From the NCBI RefSeq assembly GCF_964204645.1, contig NC_134027.1:9784485-9848484 (forward strand): a DNA stretch of 64,000 nucleotides, given 5' to 3'. The stretch's first letter is position 1; each line of letters starts with the position of its first letter. The notes beneath the pieces are model-generated. The model saw only the letters and a list, made by a program, of their open reading frames with translations. It had not been told where the DNA came from and searched no databases. A program made the translations under genes and the position numbers. The DNA comes from Tubulanus polymorphus. Its lineage: Eukaryota > Nemertea > Palaeonemertea > Tubulaniformes > Tubulanidae. Positions 14,601 through 26,737 of this stretch are shown here, piece after piece.

Positions 14601-14909
14601 TGTATCCTCAATCCACCCTTTCAATGGGCTACTACTAAATACGTATTCGCAGCATCAGTGAATGGAGGCCAGAGACTAGCGATTCATGCGAGTAGTATTA
14701 TTAGTAAAGAAATGTCAAAATACTTACAGAATTTCTGTCCAAACCGGGAGGTCTTGGGGAATCGTAACCAGACCCTTCTTACTACAATCTACCATCGAAC
14801 CCAAACAGGAACATTTTGTCGGACACCGTTGCTGAAGTTTCTCCGCCGTGGAGATATCGCCGACTAAATATCCCGTATACAAAACAAAAGCTAGAAAAAC
14901 CGCGGCCAT
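1..14909 (-). CDS. LRIG: LRIG-family receptor (leucine-rich repeats and Ig domains), 3' part missing
   Basis: Single-pass surface glycoprotein; vertebrate LRIGs regulate receptor tyrosine kinases and BMP signalling. Exons (minus, 5' to 3'): 14909-14728, 13494-13423, 8824-8753, 7215-7144, 7058-6921, 6775-6632, 5391-5248, 4359-4288, 3934-3863, 2879-2736, 1713-1489, 1128-965, 874-738, 447-1. They sum to 2085 nt, 695 codons without a stop. The order is signal peptide, LRRNT ([15 protein letters not shown]), about 15-16 LRRs mostly cut as 72- or 144-nt exons, LRRCT ([14 protein letters not shown]), Ig1 and Ig2. Diagnostic LRIG stretches include [29 protein letters not shown] and RERRMHVMP followed by DDVFFI. 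Splice phase is 2 through the LRR exons, as expected for exon-by-repeat duplication. The third Ig, transmembrane and cytoplasmic parts lie beyond base 1. LRIG1, 2 or 3 cannot be told apart; invertebrates usually have one gene. Confidence 0.95.
2613..2710. repeat. (AAT)n microsatellite in an LRIG intron
   Basis: About 95 bases of AAT/ATA repeats with a few AAC interruptions. They end about 25 nt beyond the 5' splice site of the LRR exon 2736-2879 (the repeat is inside the intron read from the minus strand). The polyasparagine or polyisoleucine open frames across it are artefacts. Confidence 0.95.
3001..3060 (+). repeat. Possible tRNA-derived SINE fragment in LRIG intron 10
   Basis: A B-box-like motif GGTTCGATCCCCAG lies at about 3032-3045. 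I could not fold a tRNA cloverleaf around it and could not identify a convincing A box. It is best read as a decayed SINE head or a chance match. The rest of the intron (2880-3862 on the plus strand) shows only a short (AAT)n run near 3528-3546. Confidence 0.3.
6341..6470. mobile_element. Small hairpin MITE-like element (copy 1)
   Basis: A foldback sequence: both ends carry related inverted stretches (GGTTTTAT-x-xACTGG and CTTTAAC) and the centre is a self-complementary TAACTCA-TTG / AATTGAGTTA pair. A G homopolymer interrupts the left half. A second copy of the same palindrome lies at 28285-28380. No coding capacity. It sits in the LRIG intron between exons 6632-6775 and 5248-5391. Confidence 0.65.
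7750..8400. other. CpG-rich block inside an LRIG intron
   Basis: This intronic stretch is much richer in CG dinucleotides than its AT-rich neighbours (for example around 7840-8060). Two short open frames overlap it: a basic one on the plus strand from ATG 7777, and one on the minus strand from ATG 8099 with a hydrophobic N-terminus. Neither has a recognisable homologue or clear splice sites. It could be an internal promoter, an enhancer or an unmethylated island. Confidence 0.35.
8825..13422 (-). other. LRIG second intron (4.6 kb); CpG-rich patch at 12120-12600
   Basis: No exon with conserved LRR coding was found here: the splice phases of the flanking exons (8753-8824 and 13423-13494) join directly. 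CpG-dense patches at about 10270-10520 and 12120-12600 stand out against the AT-rich background and could be regulatory. Otherwise I see nothing that I can name. Confidence 0.4.
13495..14727 (-). other. LRIG first intron
   Basis: This 1.2-kb intron lies between the signal-peptide/LRRNT exon and the first LRR exon. AG and GT borders are clear at both ends. I see no internal gene or recognisable element in it. Confidence 0.5.
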
Positions 14910-15221
14910 GATGGATCGAAGCTCCGAGACTTTTATATGCGCGTGTATTGAAGTTTTAGTCCACTATTCCACGATTAGCGTCCCTCATGGGCGTATAATC
15001 CTGTCAGTATATAAATCTATCATTTCCGTATATGTTCCCCGATGTGGTGATCGCTACACTGTCGCGTCTGTAAATGATAATTTCGAGGCGCGCCAGCCGT
15101 GTATATCCGACGGCGACTCCATATTTCTTCTCTCAATAAGACTGTGAGTAGTTCTGATTGTTCGTCGCTGGGTGGCGCAAGCGCCTCCGCGGTTTGATTG
15201 GCTGAGGCGTGTGTCACGTGC
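14910..15221 (-). promoter_or_regulatory. Presumptive LRIG promoter / 5' leader
   Basis: The segment just upstream of the LRIG start codon is richer in CpG than its surroundings. Read on the minus strand it has a CCAAT box (within 15192-15203) next to a CACGTG E-box (15215-15220). No clear TATA box was seen. The transcription start cannot be placed from sequence alone, and the far side of the element is uncertain. Confidence 0.45.
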
Positions 15222-17279
15222 AATCGCCGATTGACACCAAGATATCCTACATACAAACTTGCCAATAACTTACAAACACCGCAACGACTGCTCATTTTCA
15301 TTCCATTAGAAATATCCCCAAACGCAATACAAACATTTAACTCATAGAAAATATTCAATTAGGTCCAGGCTTAATTGTATTGAAAAATTACTTCATTTGA
15401 CAATTTACTTATAATGTCAATCAATATAAGACGAACTGTATCGATGTTTAAATTTAGCTGGTCTTTTAGTAGTATTTCGTAAAAACTCATAGTTTTGCTG
15501 TTGTATTTATCCGATTGGATGGAAATTATCCACGGATAGCGGCGAAAGAGCGTCGATTGACATACCCGATTTCAAACAGTGCCAGTAACGAATGAAAACA
15601 CGGATGTGTAAATCACAGCGTTATTTTAACGTTACTGTCCTTACAAATTTGAAGTAAGTAACGGTTTTATCGATTAAACCTAGCCCTATAGTTTCCAGAT
15701 CACGCAAGAATTTGAGATTTCGATAAGATAAGATACCGGTACATCTTTATTCGTCTCCATGATTTTAAAAGTAGTATAAGGTCTTACAATTACATGATTC
15801 ATACAGATTGATTATTGAGAAGGTTTGATGAAAGTTGCGCAGCACGCTCGCCATCTTATGCCAGAATGCAACACTAAGTGGACCTGAATGACCAATAGCT
15901 ATATGTATCCCAAAGTTATTTTCCCACAAATTTGAACCAAGGCATGATAACTTTTCATAATTTGAAATATGTTGCTTGCGGCGCAGTTAGGCTAAAAGTA
16001 TTTGGGCCGAATAACCAGGTGACATCTTGATTGAAACATTCCCAGGACAGTAGCCAACTGGGCAAATGACCTCCGGGTTCTAGAGTGTCCCGCGGAATCG
16101 GAGACCTGGTGAAATATATCTACATATACAGCCATACAAAACTATATTTACAAAATGGCTCAAATTCATTTTCAAAAAGAACATCATTGTAAAATTTTAG
16201 AGTTCAATAGATTTCTATTGTATTGTATATTTTATTTCATCTTTAAACCTCCCAGGTTTTCAAATTTGTAATTCTTTCCGTTTCTAAGCGAGTTTCTAAA
16301 TTAATCAAGATTCAGCTAAGTTGTTGAATTTGTAACCGACGAAGCAACAGTCCATAAATCCCCGGAGAGGACAGTGTAGCGATCAATCATCGTGAATCAC
16401 TAGTCTCGGGGACAGCTAGGCTATTCATCCCGCGGGAGTACCGTAAGCATCCTTTGTATCGGTAGTTCCAGACGAACCACATTTCCAAAAGGAAGTTTTT
16501 TGAAGTGTGGATAATATATAAGTCCTGAAATATCTGCGAGCGTGAAAACTAAACCGTCCAGTTTAATACCTAAATATCAATCAAATCTGGACGCTAGTTA
16601 TGGATTTATAAACAGTTGCAGATAAACTATATGATAATCGTTTCAATCGCGTCGAGGAGCATGGACTCGTAAACGAGTCCATCGTGGGACATTGCTCCAA
16701 ATAACCATTATTGAGTCACGAACATTATGATTAAATTGGCTGAAGATGGTATCATCAGTTACGAGAGACTAATGAGAAATCAATGATTGACAGAGCTTTG
16801 CTTTGTGGAACACGATGAAACCAACCTCGTCTAATAAAAAAAGATTTACGCTTTTATAGTACAAATAACAAGTTTCCTGCATTTTCAGATAAGTATTATT
16901 TGAACAAACGATTCTTTTGAGAAATATTCAAGGACGGTACATTTTGTATGTATCATTTTTAAGAACACACTTAATTATTGCTCAGATTTCTAGGATTTCC
17001 TGGGTATACTGTTCCCCTCAGGGGCCCACAGCCAATTTTGCTTTTAGTATATCCAGCCATATATATTGTAAAAATATTGTAGAAATAATGATTCCTTGTA
17101 AATTTTATATGTGGCAAATAAATATATTATTAGATATAGCTTTAAATTTTCCATGGAACATCTCCTTGGTAGAAAATAAGTCTCAGTAAGACAATGTCCG
17201 GTTTTGCACCAGGCCGCAGAGTCGATTTAGTAGTCCACTACTATTTTGTAGCCGTTTCGTGCCTCAGTAAGAAAATCTA
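15222..17279. other. Intergenic, nothing recognised
   Basis: AT-rich sequence upstream of LRIG, with no long open frame, RNA gene or inverted repeat that I could support. Upstream LRIG regulatory DNA or untranslated exons may be here. Confidence 0.4.
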
Positions 17280-17498
17280 CAGTCAGTCCGTTATAATGCC
17301 ACTATTGGGACTAATGGAAAACATAAAGTTGCCAATAGCAAGAGATATGGCATAAACTAATGGCATTATAACGAATGGCATTTTCACATCTGCATTTTCA
17401 TTGAATTTGAGTCAGATTGAGTGAATTGAAAAATGTTGGTGTTAAGCGAGCAGTGGCATTAAAAAGGATGGCATTACAACATGACTTTGATTGTTTAT
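17280..17498. mobile_element. pogo/Tigger-like MITE (copy 1)
   Basis: Starts with TA-CAGTC and the phrase GTTATAATGCCA. It ends with the inverted form (TGGCATTACAAC, then ACTTTGATTG). The interior (GGCATTATAACGAA, GAGCAGTGGCATT-AAAAAGGATGGC) is shared with 20326-20525. About 215 bp, no coding capacity. CAGT ends with TA flanks are typical of the Tc1/mariner-pogo superfamily; the assignment is inference. Confidence 0.65.
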
Positions 17499-19563
17499 AT
17501 TTGAAGTCATTTTCTTTCACTTTTCAGTACTTCGACCGTGTTTGGGATCGCCTGCATCGATGACCCGTGAAATGAACGAAAAATATTCTGAATTCTGCAT
17601 ATCACTTTCAGGGCGGACTTAGATATTATACGCGGGATTAACGGTCAGAAGGAAAATCAAACGCGTGCCGAGATTAAATCCGGCCGGAATATATAATCCG
17701 TGGTTTAAAGCCACAAGTTGAAGATTAATTAAGAAATGATGACGTGTCGTCATCGGTCAGAATGAATATGTCCCGGTCCAAACGACATTATATGAGTCAG
17801 CATCATCAACATCTTCGTCTAGCTTATCATACTGAGGTTAAATGATGCGTGTGCAATCTCAGTAACGTAATTTCCTGCTGTTGCACAGAAAATTCCGATG
17901 ATTGCGGCCTAAATTTCAGAATTTGTTCCGCATAAGGTATCATTTCATAAAAGGATTGGAATTCATGACACATCTGCGCAAACGAGACTCCGGCGTGTTG
18001 CAGGCCCGTAGCCAGCCATGTCTTGGTGAGGGGGTTTCAGGGCCCTATCTCGAGGGGGTACCAAGTTGTATGGGCACCCACTATTATGGGGGAGGGCACT
18101 TTCTATGTCAAATCACGGCAAACAAGGGCGCTTCACATCAAACTTGTGGTTTTCGAGGGGCACGCTACGCCATATCATGCCAACTTTTACGTAAAATCCA
18201 TGGATTAAGGGGCATCTCAAATGGGCACTGACAAAGCTCGACGGTATTCCAAAACCTTCGGAACCCCTTCCCCTGGATCCACCACTTGGTTTTATGGACA
18301 TAGAACGTTTTGTAAGGACCCACGCAAATGTCGGGTCCTGGGAATACTCGCGCAGATTTTTGAAAATTACACGCAAAGAGGAAAAATTTCATGACTTCGT
18401 CTGCGTGCCAGCATATTTGGGGTGAAAATATTGCTTCTTTTTCTTTCAATTTGGCCTCAAATCAAGTAAATTCGGAGGCAAGTTTGCAGGCATGTCCATA
18501 TTTTGGCCTACTGTTGTTGATCGCGCAGTAACGACCGATGTCAAAAGGACGGTCAAACAACAACAGTAATCCAAGTACGTGATATCAAACAATTGACACC
18601 TTTAGTCGTTTGGCGGACGAGTGGCGTGAACAATCACGACTTTAAATTGAAACGCCGTTCCTGTAACCGCGCAACACGAAGACAATAGAACCTTGGGTTA
18701 TCATAATCGTATTAAATCGTCAATTGGAAATTATATAAATTCATAATGCCCTCGACATCATACACTAGATAGGGGGTTGGGCAGCGATAATCATAATTTC
18801 CTGATTAGTGAAAGGCAATTTATTTTTCCTTTTACACCGAAAATGTTAAGGCGATTATCGCGCTTTGATGTATCGAGTCGCACCATTTCAGAAGCGCGTG
18901 ATATCCACAAATACATCACCGATTTTGAGAACCCCTCTGGTGGTCGGTGTCAGGTAGGTGTTGGATTAGACACCGGCGGAAGAGGGGGGGGTCCTTAAAT
19001 CCGCATAAGATGATTGATGTATCTGGCGTCGAAGTAGAAGAGCCGCACTCAAACGTGAAGAATTATTGATACGAACCAATAATGTACAAATTCAAAAACA
19101 AATTTTATTATTCAAAAATTCAAAATCAAAAACAGTGGACACGACGTTTCGAAATGTTAGTAGAGATCATCGTCAGATTCAATATATTCAATTCAATAGG
19201 TTACACTCAACAACTGACGATTTTAGACCAATTCAAGACTGAGTGACACAATGTACTACTGGCCTAATAACTAGATTGACAATACCAGCGTCCACATCAC
19301 AACCGCAATTATACAGAATCATTCATTTATAGTACCGGTTTTATTGAACAAACATCACATAATATTACGACACAATTTATTCAACAGCCAGAATACAAAT
19401 ATTTAACATTCATCTGAAAATCTTGTAGTATGTTGATATTGTATGTATAACGCTCTACCGATAACTACTGGACCATCATGTGATGCCCATCGGCAGTAAC
19501 AGGTAAAAATCCCCAATGAATATTCTACCAGGTAAAATCCCCCGAATTCAGGTTTTGCTTATT
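17499..19563. other. Intergenic with one dispersed repeat at about 18007-18293
   Basis: The stretch from GTAGCCAGCCATGTCTTGG to CCCCTGGATCCACCAC resembles the GGATCC-ended element family found elsewhere in the window. I could not match its two ends to each other or find a target duplication. The open frames across it (18023-18449) look fortuitous. The rest shows nothing recognisable. Confidence 0.4.
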
Positions 19564-19736
19564 AGTGGAACCCCGTTACAACGAACTTCACAGGACCGGA
19601 AAATATATTCGTTATAACCAATAGTTTCGTTATATCCAATATGAAATTAATTAATTCTCTTACTTGGGACTAAATTCTATTTTTGTTATATTCGATGAAT
19701 CGTTGTATCCAAGATCGTTATAACGAGGTTTCACTG
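19564..19736. mobile_element. Short MITE with GTTATAACGA-type inverted ends
   Basis: About 173 bp. The left end AGTGGAACCCCGTTACAACGA pairs with the right end, which read backwards is CAGTGAAACCTCGTTATAACGA. Internal direct echoes of CGTTATA occur. Flanking TA on the right fits TA-target elements of the pogo/mariner type. No open frame of note. Confidence 0.7.
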
Positions 19737-20325
19737 TAGCAATTAATATAGTTTAGAAGTCCTTTCAAATTTTGAATTTTGAAATACGTTGGGGTCAACT
19801 GAGTTTTCACATAAATAGGTAAAAAACATGATAAACTTTCCGCGATTAAAAAGTATAAGAGGTAACATTTGACGAAGATGAGCTTATGGCCCTTTTTCAA
19901 CTTCAAATTCGTATAGTACACGCTGTATATGCATTCGCAGTACACAACATGTGAAGGAAACATTTCTTCCAGGAGGACGGATTGAATTTCGTAGAAATTC
20001 AACACTATTCTGACGAATGCAATAAGATTAGCCAAACATCGGTGATTGTACGCAATTCTGCGGAAAAGAATTGGAAACTCTTGTGGTAAATAAACAGCAC
20101 AATACCTACATTAAAAACGTTTTTATATTCCCGACTCTATTCATCGCGAGTGAACAGTCAGAATAAAATTCACGGTTATAAAAGAGGCATGTAGTATATA
20201 TGTAATTATGCAATGCTTCGAAACTAACGTTAAGCTTTTGCTGAAAATTTGATTACATTTTGAGCTAAAATGCCAAAAGTCACGTCAACAATCAAAACAT
20301 TATTGTTCATTGCTGATGACTTTTA

Positions 20326-20525
20326 CAGTAACAGTAGAAGTCCTTTATAATGCCACCATAGAGACCAGTGAAAATCATGGCATTATAACGAATTTGGTGT
20401 AGCAAAGAATGGTATTTTCATTGAATTTCAGTTAGATTGGGCAAATTTTTTTTTTGGAAAAATGTTGGCGCTATCAGAGAGCAGTGGCATTCTAAAAAGG
20501 ATGGCGTCATAACAAACTTTGACTG
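20326..20525. mobile_element. pogo/Tigger-like MITE (copy 2)
   Basis: A 200-bp element with CAGT at the left end and ACTG at the right, flanked by TA on both sides (20324-20325 and 20526-20527). The interior is homologous to 17280-17498: TTTATAATGCCACC, GGCATTATAACGAA, AGAGCAGTGGCATT and AAAAGGATGGCG recur in the same order. Non-autonomous; no transposase seen in the window. Confidence 0.7.
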
Positions 20526-20527
20526 TA

Positions 20528-21969
20528 TTTCCAAATAAAAATGATCCACAAGTGGCAAGGCAACATTCACCGAGTGTGCCCGGCTCGTGTTTACATTTCT
20601 TCATTTAACAGGTCATTTTTTCTTTTTTTTCTAATTTTAAAGCAAAATCTTTCAAGACACAAATATTGTAACAAAAATACCTAACCCTTACAATCATGAG
20701 AAAAGAGTATCTCATTTAAGAATATTCATGTGATGATCCGGAAAAATGCTACCTGAAAAAATGTCCTTCGACAATGAAATGCTACAGTTTATTCTTAGGC
20801 AGTTTATTCGAGAATCAACTTGAATTTTCTTGAATTTTCTCTTTCCTAGTGGCATTTTCATCAGTGGTCTTTACCCATCAGTGCAGTGAACCATCAGTAT
20901 TCCAAAGGACACGTAATCCATCTTAAACATTGGGATTTCCTCTCCGTACACACAGCGCCGCGTCCAGTTGGACGCATCCATTTATTGTTGGCATTTGAAT
21001 CTTGAAATCTACAATGATACGAAATTCGAATTAAAACTCTTGTAACAGGCACAATAACGACGATGATAACGCGAATTCAAAGCGAATAAAGGTAATTTGT
21101 AGCAGATCTAATGAAGTGAAGTGTGAATAGTCGACGTTGACAATGATTAACAATTCATATAAAATATCGCGCGTAAGAATAGAAGCTTGGGACCTAGACA
21201 TATGTTCGCATGCATATAAATATTATTATTGATCCTCGAATGAATGTGGATTTTCTTTATAATTTTCGCTAATATGATGATGTCCTTCCGCCCATAGGAA
21301 TCACACGAAAATATATCTGATTATTATAGCATCGCAGCTATTATACGCCGTCGGCTAATCTACCTCAAATCGACGATGAACTGATTGACAAGCTATGCAG
21401 CATTGAGCAAATATAGATGAGGCGGTTTGTCACAGGTTGGAAATAAGGCCGACGCCGAAGTAGGATAAGTGGTTCGGATGGTCTTTTCAAGCGGACGTAA
21501 AGGGCGAGACCGACGCTCGTTCAGTGACCGAGCGAGGACGATACCGGAATAGCCGAACGCCGTCGGAATGGTCTTCGAGACGATAGAACGCGCTGTGAAG
21601 TAGAAATCAGCAACGCACGAAGTGGGTGGAAAACCAAAACTTGTGAGATAGCGACATATGCAATAGACTTGGCGTGAGAGCCCTTCGATGTAATAGCCAC
21701 AGGCCCTTCAACAACATCGAGAGAGACCGAAACAGTAACTCCCCGTTTCTTTCTGCGGCAACAAGTGGTTGCCATGGGTGATGCATGAGTCATCTGCCAT
21801 GGTGCGCGAGAGAGAGTTCGGGTTCCCGCATCAGATTTATTGCTTTTACAAGTCAAAGATTGACTCACTCGCACAGTAGTGGCTAAAATAGATAATGGGT
21901 CTCTACTGAGATAGAGAAATTGATTGAACGAAAATTGCACGATGCCTTTGCACGATGGTGGACGATGCC
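20528..21969. other. Intergenic; CpG-rich open stretch at 21450-21850
   Basis: Mostly featureless AT-rich DNA. At 21450-21850 the base composition changes to CpG-rich, and a minus-strand frame stays open from 22006 to 21521 (161 codons). Its first codons lie inside a mobile element (21970-22237) and the predicted protein is basic and low-complexity with no family resemblance, so I do not call a gene. A lost coding or promoter fragment is possible. Confidence 0.3.
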
Positions 21970-22237
21970 CTGGGGGCGGATCTAGTTTTTGGGAATAGGG
22001 GGCCACACACGTGCAGTACTGGGTAACTACTTACACGCACCTGAGGCCCGTGATGAAAGTTCTGAAAAATGTGATGCATTTCAGTGCATTCCGAGCGCCT
22101 TCCTGGTTGAAATTAGGAACGAAATATGCTCAAAATTTCTCCATCCTTTCACCATGATTCTTTTTGGAGACAATTCCAGGTTCTCCTGACCAAAAAATGG
22201 GAAGCGTGCTCACCGCAACACCCTGGATCCGCCCCTG
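21970..22237. mobile_element. GGGGCGGATC-ended MITE (copy A), 5-bp TSD
   Basis: 268 bp. The left end CTGGGGGCGGATCTAG pairs with the right end CTGGATCCGCCCCTG. It is flanked by the direct repeat ATGCC (21965-21969 and 22238-22242), taken as a target-site duplication. The CAGGGGCGG-type end resembles hAT-superfamily ends. Related elements are at 29797-30053, 30633-30881 and 58706-59021. Confidence 0.75.
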
Positions 22238-22242
22238 ATGCC

Positions 22243-25200
22243 TTTAGGTTCCAATTCCTGAAAGGTATGATCAGTCCCCAGCCCCCCATTCCGGTAACAG
22301 TGAGGACACTGACTGAACAATCTATAGACCAAATATGGGAGTTAAGTTTATATTTGACGATTTGGCCCGTAATTGGCACGGACCAAGCAGGAGTCAAATT
22401 TGACCTGTACCTAGTCAGTGCATTCATATGTAAGCCACTCAATTGACTAAATGATGCTTAAACTAAGTGAAGTGAGCCACTTCCGGAACCAGTTAGAATT
22501 CACAAGCAATGATTTGACCAGTGCTAAAATTTGGCTCGGACCTGGTCCAACAGCTTTGGTCGGGCGAAATAGGCACAGGCCCATTTGGCACCAGTGTACT
22601 TTTGGCAACAGGGTCAGATTTGGCACAGGCCAAAAAAGCTAAGTACGACTGCGACATGTCCAAATTCTTTCATATATCACTAGTTATTTATGGAGCCAAA
22701 ATGAAATCCGTGTAATGTCTGCATAACTAAAATTACTCCCCTCGGAATGGAGGTAGTTTTTCACACATCATGTCTAAAGGTAGAATATTTGATTTCACAG
22801 TTTAATATTGAATATTTGTTCTATTTTCGCTGAGTGCAGACTGTCGGGCCATTCAGTGTTTATCGTGACAACATCGGACTGCACTTTAGGCCGAAATATT
22901 GAGCAAAAGTAAATTTTCGACACGACAAAACCGATAATACCGGGTAAATATGAACGCCGGACAGGCAATAAAGAGCCCTAAGTAGTCAGACAATAGCGGT
23001 AGGCAGGGCCCGAAGAATGAGTTTTCTCTTTTAAGAGTTGGTACATTAAAAGTGTATCTTCAGCCCATCACAGACAAATAAAAGCGTTTTAACAGAGAAA
23101 ACAGACTAACAATTTTTAAAACACTTAAAAAGGCGCTGACAATTAGAATATTTTCGACGACCACTGAACACTCGAGAGTGAGAATTCCTGCGCGACTACG
23201 TAGCGTTTTATTTTCTAGCGTTACGAATGAGCGATTTTGTACAGTTTTAGGTCACGCAAACGGAAGATTAATTTCTTCGCCATGTCCACTTCGTGCCTGG
23301 TGACAATAGGAACGCTGTGGGGATCACAATGGGACCGTGGGTCCGCAGGTGTACGGTAACATTAGATCTAAAGATAATGTATTTAAACATTGTCAGTAAG
23401 TTGATTGTGTCGAATATTCTGAGTATTCGTAAATCACAATATGCCTATAGAAAAATCTGAATAGCTACCAGAATTAAGATTATCTTAGTGTAAACACTAG
23501 GCCAGAGTGATTATCATGACGTTTCTTTTCGACAAGCCCAAAAAAAACTAAATTTGCCAGTGGTAATTGTGATGATATAAATAAGTATCATCTATATAAG
23601 TCTGTATCAATAAAATATGATAAAAACAATGGTATTTCAAAGTGAGCGTTTAGATAAACGCAGCTCTCATTTGGACATTTAGAAATTGTCTATAGGTCCA
23701 AGCCTAGGGCTATGAGTAAAATCATGGAATCAGAGTCCATGGTAAAACCTCGTTTAAGTTTTACCTCCCTGATAAAAACTAAGCCCACTACCTTTGACCT
23801 CTTTTAGGCTAGAACTGAGCCTAAAGCTAAGGTTCAGGAAATGAATATTATGCCCTTTAAATATTGTGATCCTGATTTGAAATGCAAAAGGAAAAATCGG
23901 ATAATTCTTTTTTGATGAAAAGAAAAAAACAATGACTTCATTTAAGTCGGCCTGAAAGCGCAGTCCTAGGGGGGAAATGTTGAAAATTGTTGTTTCGCTA
24001 AAAAATAGACAGCAATGTGCAGAGACATTTGATTGGCTGAACCATAGAAAGATTGACAACGAATCGTAATAGTGGAAAACTCAAGTATGAGTTAAATTTA
24101 AGGGATACTATTTCTCCTCATCCCATTCAGAATGTGACCACCCACAAGGTGACTTTTTGAATAAAACCTTTTACCGATAACTACACGACTTTGGTCAATA
24201 CCTAAGATACAAAAACTACCCTTGTCAGCTCATCACTGTTAGGTTGTATGAATGTGAATGTACGTAAATTTTACTCCCCCTGCGTATTGGTTTCGATAAG
24301 AAAATATCTTCCATCATCCTCACGTTGATTATGATAATTTGCCACAGGCAAAGTGGTTTACCTTTCTAGTATCCTGAAGAACGTACTTAGATAGATTTCA
24401 AACGATAATTTCCTCCGTTTCTTTGAATAGGATTGAAATTCAAACTTCGAAAACATCTCTGTAACTATAAATTGCTGTAGGCGATGTTATAACAGCCACG
24501 GACCAACCATATCAGAGAAGATGCCCAAAACTACAAGAAAACAATCTAACTAGTAAAGCACGGCTGAAAAACTGAACTGGGGATATTTTTACTCAGGGTA
24601 ATATCTGGTGGGGGATTTTACTTTGTTAGGTCCACTTCATATATATACTCATTCTGAAGACACAATATAATCACTTCCTGATGAGTTGACCATATATTTT
24701 TCTTGATTTATATATCTTTCTTCCCTAAAGCTGGGGGCGCATACTAGGGCCAATCTATTCACACTACATCCCGCGATTACAGATTTCACACTGAAATTAG
24801 TGAATTCATAATGCGGCTGCTCTGCTGCACGCGATCTCCACTTGCAATCCGTCACTTTTGAAAATTGCGATTGATCAAAACATGTTTGATTTTCACATTG
24901 CACGACGCAATTTTCGCCGGGAACCACTTGAAATTGAGCCAATCACTGGAAAGCTTTAAATCATGTGATCAGGTGAATGTCTAAACGCTGAATGAACTAC
25001 GTTTTAGAATTTTAGCAGCTTATGAAACTGGATTTTTTCTAAATGAAAATGAATATATGTGCAACAATTTAGTTAAGATGGCACATGAAAAAATTCAGGA
25101 ATGAGACGCAAGATCCTGTAATTTCACAATTTTTCACACAGGGCCATTTGCCACTTTTTTTCATATTTCTTCCCACCAAAAACAGGATTTTTCACATTAT

Positions 25201-26737
25201 TTTCATACCAAAAACGGAATTTTTCACATTTTCTAATGAAGGAGATTTATCAAAAAGACAAAACGGGAACTACCTTTTCCTTTGAATAAGTCAAAACCAG
25301 CTGGCTGTTTTCGACAAAATTAGGATCAGTGAATGATGCACGTTGTATGGAGACAAATTTGAAAAAAATGTTCAACACTTGACCCGGGAAATAAATGACG
25401 TACGCAATACAGAGAAGTCATTTCACTATTCAAACAAGCAACGACAACAACGTGTACTATTGACAAAGATATAACCATTTGAAGATTTCCACTAGAAAAC
25501 GCTCATTTTCAGCCGGCAACTTGGTTAACAGTCATCGAAATGCGCGGGGCACCTGCGACGTTTCCAGGCATTCCTATTGTCTCACTCAAACTCTCAACAG
25601 CAACCGGTGAGGCACTTCATCGCTCGTATAAGAGTCACTGAGATATACATATACATATATAATTATGGGTGTCACGTATAGGCATAGACGAATCGTGATC
25701 CTTTCAAAAAATCCTTTCAAATCCTTTCAAATGAACATCTAAAAAACACTTGTAATCGTTCAATTTGGTCGCAGATTTTCCCGAAATTTCAATTTGCGTC
25801 GAATTCTGCATAAACGGCCCTCGACAAAGTCTTTGTTGCTGTATTTCCCTGTAATGTCGTCGTGTTATAGGTTTTTCATAGCAAGGCACTCATTGTCTCT
25901 CTCCACCCACGAGTAAATGGGTACCTGGTCTGATGGATGATTCCTAAACGACTAGCAGCTGCTCGGATGTTACTTCTCCCCAGGGAGAGATGACGGATAA
26001 AAGGTTAGAGTGATAGGCTTTAATTCCAACTTAACTGAAAGTGCGTTGAACATTGTATCACAGTGGATATTAAATCAACTTACTATCAAATTAAAAGACT
26101 GGGTCTCCAAAAGACTGGGTCTCCAATGATCTGGCAACTGGTTCACCTACAATTTTGGTGGACGATGTGGTGATGGTTAGAAATTCTGTTACATCATTAC
26201 TTTGCTTTATCACACATACGTTCGTAATCGACCTTAATCAACAGCAAGTGACGATAAATCATATCGAAAAAAAACCGAGACGCAATTTCTGAAGATCCGA
26301 GCCGGGCCAAAAATATTTTCTCTCCCCACCCGTACGACTATATGAATCATTATCAAGCGATGGCAAATATCTCTTTTTAGATAGCTGAACAGACGCTCGG
26401 CATCACCTGAAAAAATTCATACACAGCCCGTCAGTGTGAATTAGTACATCTACATGTAACGCGCTAATGGGATGGCTGTAACACGTAGTTACACACATGT
26501 TACATTTGTAACGCAGCTGTAATTTACATGATACATTTGGACAACATTCACAGCTAGGGTGTGAGGTCGGGTAACACATCTGGAAAGCTGTCTGCGTTTT
26601 TAAATCGACCAAATAGCATTTTCATGTACTGATTCATTGCGCCGAAGAGCGGGGAATCACATCCTCAGGCGGTCAGTAAGAGATTCCGGATAATAAGTGT
26701 CGCAGTCCGGGCGGCAACAAAATATCCCTGCAAACCG
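22243..26737. other. Intergenic, no supported gene
   Basis: 4.5 kb with no multi-exon gene that I can support. A minus-strand open frame at 24649-24942 (97 codons from an ATG, six cysteines in the translation) is the only one with a moderately protein-like composition. It lacks a family match and flanking splice logic. Around 22380-22640 short phrases (TTTGGCAC, GGCACAGGCC) recur and suggest another decayed repeat. Confidence 0.35.

Noticed and set aside
15020-15358. 112-codon minus-strand frame upstream of LRIG
   Set aside because: Overlaps the presumptive LRIG promoter, with no homology or splice logic.
19718-20035. 105-codon minus-strand frame
   Set aside because: AT-rich, overlaps the end of a MITE, initiates at a non-ATG codon and has no family resemblance.
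21521-22006. 161-codon minus-strand open frame
   Set aside because: Begins inside a mobile element, has low complexity and no family resemblance. Probably a chance frame in CpG-rich DNA.
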